NCBI GenBank assembly: GCA_963593905.1
Contig: CAVBBL010000008.1
Location: forward strand, 1 to 64,000
DNA length: 64,000 bases
Direction of reading: 5' to 3'
From: CAG-791 sp963593905
Lineage (GTDB): Bacteria > Bacillota > Clostridia > Lachnospirales > Lachnospiraceae
Made by a program: the position numbers and the translations under genes. Shown here in pieces: positions 30,101-42,100 of the stretch. The notes under the pieces are model-generated. The model did no database searches. It saw only the letters and a list, made by a program, of their open reading frames with translations, and had not been told where the DNA came from. The number at the start of each line of letters is the position of its first letter. Within the stretch, counting starts at the first letter, position 1.

Positions 30101-33100
30101 GTCGCAGAGGCGAAAGCTTCTAATGAAAGTGGCAATGATGGAAACAGCAATAGTGAGGACGCCTCCAACGCAGCAGACGAAGGAAAAGCCACTGTGACGT
30201 TCGGAAAATCAACGGATACCACCTGGACCTGCACTGTACAGGGCATCCCTGTCAGAGACGGAAAGGGCAAGGACATCACCTACACGGTGGAAGAGGATAA
30301 GTCCGGCGATGATGAGGCGGCACAGAAGCTTCAGAAGTACAGCACCAAGGTAGAAGACGATGCAGAAAGTGGCTTTACCATCACCAATACCTACGGCACG
30401 GTGGATATCACCATCACCAAGAAGTGGGAAGATCTGGGCCATGATAGCGAGCGTCCCAGCGAGGTCATTGCAACGCTGACAGGCAGCAACGGTGAAAAGG
30501 AAGAAGTTAAGCTGAATGCTGACAATAACTGGACAGATACAGTCAAGAATCTGCCTATGACCACAGCGGACGGCAGCAAGATTACCTACAAGGTAGAAGA
30601 GTCTGTCACCTGCAGCAAGGAAGCGGACACGGAAAAGCTTGCGAAGTATAAGTCCGCAGTTACCGGAGATGCCCAGAGCGGCTTCACTATCACCAATACC
30701 TACGATGATAAAGATGACAGTACCATCGATATCCTGATCAAAAAGGTGTGGGAAGATAAAGACAACGCAGCAGGAAAGCGTCCCGAGTCTGTCAAAGTCA
30801 CCCTTAAAAAGGAAGGCGCGGAGGATGTGATCGCGGAGGCTACCCTGTCAGAGGAAAATAACTGGCAGGTGACTGTGAAGGATCAGCCCCAGAAGGACGG
30901 TTCTGACAGTGACATCAAGTACGTGGTGAGTGAGGATACCACAGATGAGTGGGCAAAGAGCTACACTACAAAGATCAGTGAAGTGACAAAGGTAAACGCC
31001 GCAGATGGCGCCGATGCAGGTGAGGAAGCAAACGAGAACATAAGTGAGAATGCAGACAAGAATGCGGAGACACATTATGTTTGCACTGTCACCAACACCT
31101 ACGATGATAATCAGCAGAAGATCACCGTTGTAAAGAAATGGGAGGACGAAGGCCATCAGGATCGGAAGCCGGAAGAGGTAGTTATCAAACTGAAGGCGGG
31201 AGATATCATCGCCAGATCCATCGTCCTGGATAAGGAAACGGATTGGAAGGCTACCTATACCATGCCGGTGAAGGATGCGGAAGGCAAAGTCATCACCTAT
31301 TCCATCGAGGAAAATCCGGTGGAGGATTACGAGGCAAAGTACAGCGAGCCTATAACCTTAGAAAGTAAGGACGGGGAAGACGACAGCCATACCCTCACGG
31401 TGACCAATACCTACAAGCAGGACACCAGAAAGATCAAAATTTCCAAGGTCTGGAAGGATGAAGGCTATGAGAGTAAGCGGCCCGCAGAGGTAAAGATCAA
31501 TCTGAAGGCCGGCGACCAGATAGTGGCTTCCATCACCCTGCCGAAGGGCAACGTGACCTATGCAGACGGCAGCAAGTCTGATGACGGCAAGGCCAAGGAC
31601 GGCGAAGATGCCGACCCTGACGGGGCACAGGATGCCGACGCGGACAAGGAACAGGAGGCCGGCAGCGAGGATCAGAACACCTGGACAGGCTATATCGATA
31701 ATCTGCCCATCCGGGATGAACAGGGCAATGAGATCACCTATACCGTGGAAGAGGATAAGTCCGGAGAGGCTGAGGATAAAGACAAGCTGAAGCTGGAGGA
31801 TTATCAGACAGAGGTTTCCGGGGATGCCCAAAACGGTTTCATCGTGACCAATACCTATGAGAAGAAGATCACCTTCCATGTGGAAAAGGAATGGGATATC
31901 GACCTGGAGCAGAATGACTGCCCGGATTCCATCAAGGTAGCACTGCAGAAAAAGGACGGCGAAAATTGGAAGACCGCGAAGGTGGTGGAGCTCACTAAGG
32001 ACGGCGGATGGAAGATGGACGTCGAAGTGCCGGAAGGTACCTACCGTGCAAGAGAGTTAAAAGAGGATACTGTATATGATTCCTTCGTAGAGACCATTGA
32101 TAAGGTTACCAAGGAGAACTACGGCGAGTGGATCAATAAGATTAAGGAAGGTGGTAAGAGCTATTGGAGCAGTCTGCCGGAGAGCATCCGCAGTGCTGCC
32201 GATAAGGGCTATGATAAGCTATGCGATGCCCTGGGCACCAAGGGTGAGAACCTGCGGGAAGAGCTGATCAGTAAATTAGGCGCATCCGACGCAGACGCCA
32301 AGATCATCAAGGGCGAGGGTGAGGAATGCTATGTGGATTACAGCGTTCCTGCCAGAGTCAGCGCTGTCGCCGGAGAGCAGGAGGCTCATAAGACCCGTTA
32401 TAAAGTAAGCTACAAGGACGAGGAAAACAGCTGCAAGATTACCAACAAGGCTATCCTGGAGATCGACGTGATCAAGCGCTGGATCGTGCCGGAGGGTACG
32501 GAGCTGCCGGATCACGTGTGGCTGGTACTCATGACCTCCCCCAACTCCAAGTTTACGGACAATCTGCCGGATGGCATGATGAAGATCGAGTTCCCGGTGA
32601 TCAATCCCTTAAAGGGTGGCATGAATCCTCTGGAGATGATTCTGGAGGCTACCATCGGCGTAGGCAGCGATCTGATCGCCAAGATCACAGACGGCATACT
32701 GCCCAAGCTGGCTGTAGCCAAGGTCACCAAGGACGACAACTGGAGAACCACCTTTGTGGTATCCAAATACACCATGGGCATTCCCATGGAGTTTAAGGGC
32801 GCTGAGGCTACCAGTGAGATCATACGGCAGATCGTCAAGTATTTCCTGAAGTTCGATCTTCCGGTTTCTGTGAACCTGCTGGACGGCTACATCAGCATCC
32901 CCACCAAGGCTATCAGCACCATTATGGGCATTGAGGATGTGAGCGATATCCTCGATTTCTCTAAGCTGGCAGGAGATGCCTTAGCCAAGGCGAAGTCTCT
33001 GACCATGGAGGATCTTAAGAATCTGGGTCTTAATACCATCACGGATGTGGGACATTTGATGGCCAACGTCATCAATATCAAGTTCAATATTCCGAAGGGA

Positions 33101-36100
33101 GATCCGGATCCGGATCCCGAGACCATCCGGGGCAAAAAGACCTGGGATGACAATAACGATGCAGCTAAGAAGCGTCCCGAGACCATCACCGTTCGTCTCT
33201 ATAAGAACGGAGAGCCGGCCAAGGACGAGAAGGGCAACGAGATCACTGCCACCACATCCAAGAACGCCGATTGGTCCTATACCTTTACCAATTGTCCGTC
33301 CAAGGATAAAGACGGCAACGCCATTACTTACAGCGTGAGAGAGGATCCGGTGCCGGAGGGCTACGAAGTCACCTACAGCGGCTACAACATCACCAATAAG
33401 TACACAGGTGAAAAAGATAACGACGACAAGATCAACATCACCGTCACCAAGGTCTGGGATGATGAGGGTCAGGAAGATAAGCGTCCGGATTCCATCAAGG
33501 TAAAACTGATGGCTGACGGTCAGATGGTGAAAGAACTCGAGCTGACCAAAGCCAATAACTGGACACAAAAAGTGGAAGAGCTGCCTCTTAAGGGCGACGA
33601 TGCCAAGGAGATTAAGTACACTGTAGAAGAAGTTACCTCCGCTGGTTCTCTGGAGAATTACGAGATCAAGATCACCGGAGATGCAGCCAGCGGTTTCACC
33701 ATCACCAATACCTACAAGGATAATAAGAAGAAGACCATCAACATTCCTATTAAGAAGGTGTGGGTGGATGACAACAACGCTGCAGGCAAGCGGCCGGAAT
33801 CTGTCAAGGTAACCTTAAAGAATGTGACCACCGGAGAAGATGTAGAGACCGTGGAGCTCTTGGAGGCCAACAACTGGCAGACTACCGTGGAGAAACTGCC
33901 GCAGTACACAGAGGATGGCAAGGAGATCGAGTATGCGGTAGAAGAGGAAGCTGTAAGCGGTTATACTGTCAAGATCGACGGCAGTGCCGCAGAGGGCTTT
34001 ACCGTTACCAACGAATACGATGCTTCCAGGATCACCATCATCAAGGAGTGGAAAGGAGACGAAGAGCATAAGGACAGTCGGCCAAAGAGTGTAAAAGTCA
34101 CCTTGAAGGCAGACGGAGAGGACTATGCATCCTTTGACTTAAGCGAGAGCAACAGTTGGAAGATGACTATGCATGTCCCCACAGCCAAGGAGGACGGCAC
34201 TGAGATCAAGTACACCGCCGAGGAAGTATCCGTCAAGGATTACGAGACCAAGGTGGGAGAAGTACAAAAGACCGAGGACGGCTACAGCATCACCATCACC
34301 AACACCTACAAGCCGGAGACCGGCAGCATCAAGATCACGAAGATCTGGAAGGATGAAGGACACACAGAAAATCGTCCCAGCCAGATTAAGGTGAAGCTGC
34401 TGAAGGGAGAAGAGGTCGACCAGGAAATCACTCTAAGCGCTGAGAATGCAAGCAGCGAGGATGGCAGCGAATGGTCATGCACCCTTCAGAACAAGGCTCT
34501 TAGAGATGAAAAGGGTCAGACCATTGAATACGCGGTGGAAGAGGACAAGACCGGTGAGAGTGAGGATGCACAGAAGATTCAGAAATATGGCACCAAGGTA
34601 GAGGGAGATGCCGAAAAGGGCTTTACCATCACCAACACCTACGGCGAGCAGGAGATCACTGTCACCAAGAAGTGGGATGACCTGGGCCATGAGAAGGATC
34701 GCCCTGAGGAGCTTCAGTTTAAGCTGATGGCGAACGGTGCGTTTAAACAATCCATCACCCTGACCGCAGCAGAAGGCTGGACAAAGACGGTCACAGGACT
34801 GCAGGCAACGGACGACGCAGGTAAGACCATCGAATACACCGTGGCCGAGGATAAGGAAGCCAACGGCGATAAGCTGAAGAACTACAAGACCTCTGAGGCA
34901 GAGGGTGATATGGAGAAGGGCTTTACCATCACCAACACCTATGACGATGAGGACCCTGCGACCATCAACATTCTGCTTAAGAAGGTATGGGAAGACGATG
35001 ACAATGCCGCCAAGGTTCGGCCGGATTCCGTCAAGGTGACCTTAAAGAATAAGAACACCGGCGAGGAAGTGGCGACCGTGGAGCTGTCGGAGAAAAATAA
35101 CTGGCAGGCCGTTGTGCGGGATCAGCCCGCCAAGGATGATGAGGGCAAAGACATCGAGTATCAGGTGGAAGAGGTCAAGGTAGAGAACTACACTACCAAG
35201 ATCGGTGACATGGAAAAGACCGAGGACGGTTACAGCTTCACCATCACCAATACCTATGAAGCAGAAGATAAGAAGATCACTATCATCAAGAAGTGGAAAG
35301 GAGACGAAGAGAGTAAAGAGCAGGACCAGGAGGAGCAAGGTCAGGAGGATCAGCAGCAGGATAAACAGGAAGGCCAGGAGCAGGAGGGTCAGGAAAGTAA
35401 GGACAAGAGACCTGAAAGCGTAGTGGTGAGACTGAAGGCCGGTGACATCGTGTTCAAGACCCTTGTTCTGGATAAAGAGAATAACTGGCAGGCTTCCGTT
35501 CGAGTACCGGTGAAGGATGCCGACGGCACAGAGTACAATTACACCGTCACCGAGGATCCGGTAGAGAACTACGAGACCGAGATCAGCGAGGCTGAAAAGA
35601 CCGAGGAAGGCTACACCTTTACCATTACTAACAGTTATAAGAAGGAGACCACCAACATCAAGATCACCAAGATCTGGAAGGACGAGAATGATAAAGCAAA
35701 GAAGCGTCCGGAAAAGGTCAAGATCGATCTGAAGGCCAATGGCACAGTGGTGAAGTCCATCACCCTGCCGGACGGCACTGTGACAGATCCGTCTACAGAG
35801 GAGAAGGAGGGCACCGAAGAGGCCGGTACAGATACCTCTAAGGAGGAAAACAACGGTACAGGTGCAGATGCCGGCAACGCAGCCGATTCTGCAGCATTGG
35901 CACTGGAAAGCGACAATGTGAACGAAGAGGGCGAGAAGGACGCAGGCGACAAACAGGAGGGCAGCGAAGGATCGGAAGGTTCCGAGGAAACTGCTGTAAC
36001 CGAGTGGACAGGCACCATCGAAAATATGCCGCTGCGTGATGAAAACGGCGAGCTGATCACCTACACCGTGGAAGAGGACAAGAACGTAGAGTCCGAGAAG

Positions 36101-39100
36101 ATCCGGTACTACAAGACCGAAGTTTCCGGGGATGCACAAAGCGGATTTACCGTCACGAACACCTACGGTGACAAGGCCACCTTCCATGTGGAAAAAGAGT
36201 GGAAGATCGACTTAGGGAATACCGACCGTCCTGACAGCATTCGGGTAGCGATCCAGAAGAAGGCGAACGATGCCTGGAAGACCGAGCAGGTGGTTGTGCT
36301 CAGCAGTGACAATGACTGGAAGCTGGATGTGGAGATCCTGGACGGCAGCGGCGAGTACCGCGCAAGAGAAATGCAGCAGGACAACGCATGGGATGAGATC
36401 GTAGGCAAGATCGACACCCTCACCCAGGATACCTATGCTTCCTGGCTCAGCAGTATGAAGGAGAGTGGTAAGGATTACTGGAGCAGTCTGCCGGATGCCA
36501 TCAGAAATGCCGCAGACCAGGGCTACAGTGCTCTGTGCGACAAGGTAGGCGCAGAAGGCGAAGAGCTCCGGAAGAAGATGATCAGCATGCTGGGAGCAAA
36601 GGATGCCGACAGCAAGATCGTTACAGGAGAGGCGGCAAAGGAAGAAGGCGGAGAAGACGGAAGGTATGTGATCTACAGCGTGCCGGCCAGACCTACAGCC
36701 ATTACCGGCGAGCAGGAGGCTCACCAGACCAGATATGAAGTAAAATACGAGGACGAGAAAAACAGCTGCAAGATCACCAATGAGGCAATTCTCGAGATCG
36801 ACGTGATCAAGCGCTGGATCGTGCCGGAGGGCACCGAGCTGCCGGAGAAGGTATGGGTAGCGCTGATGGCAAAGCCCAGCTCCAAATTTACGGAGCAGCT
36901 GCCGGCCGGCGTGCTGGATTATGAGTTCCCGGTGATCAACCCCAAAACAGGCGGTCAGAATCCGGTTTCCATTATTTCGGATATGGCACTGGGACTCAGC
37001 GCAGATTGGCTGGATAACCTCATCCCGAATATTCCAAAGCTTGCCATCGCCAAGATCACGAAGGACGATAACTGGAAGACTACATTTATTGTGTCCAAAT
37101 ACACCATGGGCGTTCCTATGGAGTACAAGGGCGCCGAGCTGACCAGTGAGGTCATCCGCCAGATCATCAAGTATCTGTCCGGATTTGACATTCCGATTTC
37201 CGTGAACATCCTGGACGGCTACATCAGCATCCCTACCAAGGCCATCAAGACCATTATGGGTATCGAAAATGTCAGTGACATTCTGGACTTCTCCAAGTTG
37301 ACCGGAGCGGCCTTAAAGAAGGCAAAGTCCCTGACGCTGGACGACCTTAAGAATCTGGGCCTTAATACCATCACGGATGTGGGACATCTGATGGCGAATG
37401 TCATCAATATCAAGTTCAACATTCCGCCGGGAGATCCTACGCCGGGCACCATCGAGGGCGAAAAGACCTGGGATGATAACAATAACGCAGCCGGCAAGCG
37501 TCCCGACACCATCACCGTTCGTCTCTATAAGAACGGGGAGCCGGCCAAGGATGCCAAGGGCAATGATATCGTGGCAGTTACATCTAAGGATGCCAACTGG
37601 AAGTACACCTTTACCGACCTGGCTGACAAGGATGATGAGGGCAACACCATCACCTACAGCGTAAGAGAGGATCCGGTAGAGTATTACGAGACTACCTACA
37701 GCGGGTACAACATTACCAATAAGTACACCGAGAAAAAGGTAAACGAAGACAAGATCAATATCACCGTCATCAAGAAGTGGGATGACCAGGGACAGCAGGA
37801 CAAGCGTCCGGAGTTTATTGAAGTGAACCTGACAGCGGATGATGCGTCTGTACAGGCGCAGACCGCGAAGCTGACCACATCCAATGACTGGACCTACACC
37901 TTCAAGGACCTGCCTCTTAAGAACGCAGAGGGGAAGGAAATTGAGTATAAGGTAAACGAGGTACAGGTAGAGAACTATAAGACAGAAGTTACCGGCAATG
38001 CGTCCAGCGGCTTCACCATCACCAACACCTACAGCAACGAAGAACCGGATACCATCGATATTCCGGTGACCAAGGTCTGGGATGACATCGGCCATGAGAG
38101 TGAGAGACCTTTCAAGATCACCGTCAAGCTGATGAAGGATGGCGCAGAGGAGCCGGTACAGACCGTAGAGCTGAATCAGGACAATGGCTGGAAGACCACG
38201 ATTTACGGTCTGCCCACCAAGGAAGAAGACGGCACAGAGATCACCTACCGGTTAGAGGAGGACAAGGAGAGCCTGAACCTGCAGAACTATGACACCAGCA
38301 TCACCGGTGATATGGCGAAGGGCTTTACCATCACCAATACCTATGAGGACAATGATCCTAAGACCATCGACATCCCGATCCGAAAGGTATGGAAGGATGA
38401 CGACAACAAGGCGAACAGCCGTCCGGAATCTGTGCAGGTGACATTGATCAACCAGAATACCGCACAGGAAGTAGCCACCGTAGAGCTGTCTGAGAACAAC
38501 AGCTGGTCAGCAGTAGTAAGAGACCAGCCCCAGTATGATGACAAGGGCAACGAGATCAAATACACCGTATCGGAGATTTCCGTCCCCGGCTACGAGGTAG
38601 AGATCGCCGGCAGTGCTACAGAGGGCTTTACCGTCACCAACACCAAGTCGAACCAGAAGATCACCGTACTGAAGAAGTGGGAAGGCGACGAGCAGGAGAA
38701 ACGGCCGGAGAAGGTCACAGTGACGTTAAAGGCAGACGGCGAGCTCTATGCCATGTTTGACCTATGCGAGAGCAATCACTGGAAGACCACCATGAAGGTC
38801 CCGATCAGGAATGAGAAAGGAGAAGAGATCAAGTACACCGTGACCGAGGAAACGGTGAACGACTACGTAACGAAGATCAGCGAAGCAGAAAAAACCGATG
38901 AGGGTTATACCTTTACCATCACCAATACCTACAAGAAGGAGACGAAGAACGTCACCATCACCAAGGTATGGGTAGATGAAGGTTATGAGAATGTTCGTCC
39001 TTCACAGGTACGAATCGATCTGAAGGCCAATGGCACAGTGGTGAAGTCCCTGTACCTGCCGGATGGTAAGATCGTAGATGCAGATACATCCAAGGCAGAA

Positions 39101-42100
39101 GAGACCGCGATCAACTTAAAGAAGGAAGACAATCAGTGGTCAGGCACCATCAAAGACCTGCCTGCAAGGGATGAGGACGGCAAGACCATCACCTACACGG
39201 TGGAAGAGGATAAATCCGATACGGCTGTGTATGCCGAGGAGATCCAAAAGTACGGCACCGAATACAGTGGCAACGCAGAGAGCGGCTTTACCGTCACCAA
39301 TACTTATGATCAGAAGGATCCGGAGACCATCAAGATTCCGGTCATCAAGATCTGGGATGACAATGACAATGCCGCCAGCCTGCGTCCGGAAAAGGTCACC
39401 ATCGAAATTATTAACAAAAAGACAAAAGAAACCGTAGATACTATAGAACTCACCAAGGCCAACAATGCAGCCAATGAGTGGAAGGGACTCTCCAAGGAAC
39501 TTCCGAAGACCGAGAAGGATGGCACAACCCCCATTGAATATACAGCAAAGGAGCTGACGGTAGAGGGCTACACCACCGAAGGACCCACCGGGGATGCCCA
39601 GATCGGCTTTACCTTCACCAATAAGTATGATGTTCGAAAGATCGTCATAAAGAAGGTGTGGGCAGGAGACGAGGATCGCACGGATAAGCGGCCTAAGGAA
39701 GTCATAGTAAGACTGAAGGCAAATGACATAACGGCCAGAACCATCGTCTTGAGCGAGGAGAATAACTGGGAGGCTTCCTACAGCGTGCCTGCAATGGGCG
39801 CTGACAAGACAGCATACACGTACAGCGTCGAAGAGGATCCGGTGGAGGATTACAAGACCGAGGTCAAAGAGGAGTCCGGTGAGGACGGCAAGACCATCAC
39901 CTTCACGGTGACCAATACCTACGAGCAGGAAAAACAGGACATCAAGATCACCAAGATCTGGAAGGACGAGGGCTTTGAGGCCGACCGTCCGTCCAAGGTC
40001 AAGATCGATCTGAAGGCCAATGATGAGGTGGTAGCATCCATCTCCCTGCCGGACGGCGAGGTTACCTACACCAAGAAGGACGATACGACAGAGGGTGAGG
40101 ACGCCGGGAAAGACGATACTGCAGAAGGCGGAGAGACATCCGGACAAGATGCATCCGTCGAGACGGCAGCACTGTTGACAGCAGAGAATGCAGCGGCAGG
40201 CAATGACGTTGCAGGAACTGATACAGGAGAAGGTGCCGGCACTGCAGGCAGCGATTCTTCCTCGGAGGGCACCGGAACCGGTACAGAGGGATCCGACAGT
40301 AAAGAACCCACAGAGTGGACCGGAACTATCCAGAATATGCCGGTGCGTGATGCAGAGGGCAATGAGATCAGCTACTCCGTATCAGAGGATAAGACCGTCG
40401 AAAAGGAAAAGATCGAGAAGTACACCACCGAGTACGGCGGAGATGCCCAGAGCGGCTTTACGGTCACGAATTCCCGAAGCAATACCTTCACCGTTGAAAA
40501 GAAGTGGGACATCGACTCGCTCGGCAACGATCGTCCTGACAGCATCCGGGTAGCCATCCAGAAGAAAGAAGAGGAGGACACCTGGAAGACCGTCAAGGTC
40601 GTAGAGCTGAGCAGTGACAACAGTTGGAAGCTGGATGTGTCCGTGCCCGAGGGAACCTACCGGGCAAGAGAGATGCAGGAAGACACGGCATTAGATGAGA
40701 TCATCCAGAAGATCGACAATGTCACGAAGCAAACCTACGGCAATTGGATCACAAGCATAAAGGAGAGTGGTAAGGAATATTGGAGCGGTCTGCCGGAGAG
40801 CATCCGCAGCGCTGCCGATAAGGGATACGACGAACTGTGCGATGCAGTAGGTGCACAGGGCGAAGATTTACGCACCAAGATGATCGAACTCCTGGGCGCA
40901 GCAAAGGCGGACAGCAAGATCGTGGAAGCCGGGGACGAGAGCTATGTAAGCTATCATGTGCCGGAGCGCACCACATCCACAGAAGGAGCTCATCAGACCA
41001 AGTACCTGGTAAAATATGAGGACAAGGATAACAGCTGCATTATTACCAACCAGGCGATCCTGGAGATCGATGTCATCAAGCGGTGGCTGGAATTAAACGG
41101 TGCCCAGAAGCCGGATAAGGTAGTGGTAGTATTGCTGGCTTCCATTGATCAGTCCAAGATAGCAGGCCTTGATACCAGTGATATAAAGATTCCCGGTTAT
41201 TTGAATGTGGAAGTTCCGGTAGTAAGTCCCATTAAGGGAGGCAATGATATATTTGCGGTACTGGCGGATTATGCCCTTGGCTTTGGCAGTGATATACTCA
41301 GCAAGATCAGCCTCATTCCGAAGCTGGCAGTGGCCAAGGTGGATGCGGACTGCAACTGGAGAACCAGCTTTGTAGTGTCTAAGTACACACTGGGCTTGCC
41401 TATGAAGTACAAGGGCGCAGAGCTGACCAGTGAGATCATCCGTCAGGTGGTGAAATACTGGATCGGTGTAGATTCACCGGTTTCCTTCAGTCCTTTCGGA
41501 GGATTCATCAGTATTCCCACAAAGGCTATTCACACCTACCTGGGTATTGAGGATCTGGAGGATCTTATGGATCTGTCCAAGCTTACCGGCAAAGCACTGG
41601 AAAAGGCGAAGACATTGACGTTAAATGACTTCAAGAACTTTGGCTTTGATACCCTGAAGGATGATTGGCACCTGATGGCGAATGTCATCAATATTCTGTT
41701 TAAGATCGATATCCCGCCGAGAGATCCGGATGTTCCGCCGAACACGGTGGTGGGTAAGAAGACCTGGGATGACAATGACGATGCGGCCAAAAAACGGCCG
41801 TCCACCATTACGGTGCACCTGTATAAGAATGGACAGCCGGCAGTAGATGAAAATGGCAACGAGATTACAGCCACCACATCGGCAGCCGGAGAGTGGAGAT
41901 ATTCCTTCACCAACTGCCCGAGCAAAGATGCAAGCGGCAACAAGATCACCTATTCCATCCGAGAGGATAAGGTAGAGTGGTATACCACCATCTACGACGG
42001 AATGAACGTGACCAACCGATACAGAGAGACAGGAGGAGAAGAAGAAAAGATCAATATCACCATCACCAAGAAATGGGAGGATAACGACAATAAAGCTAAG

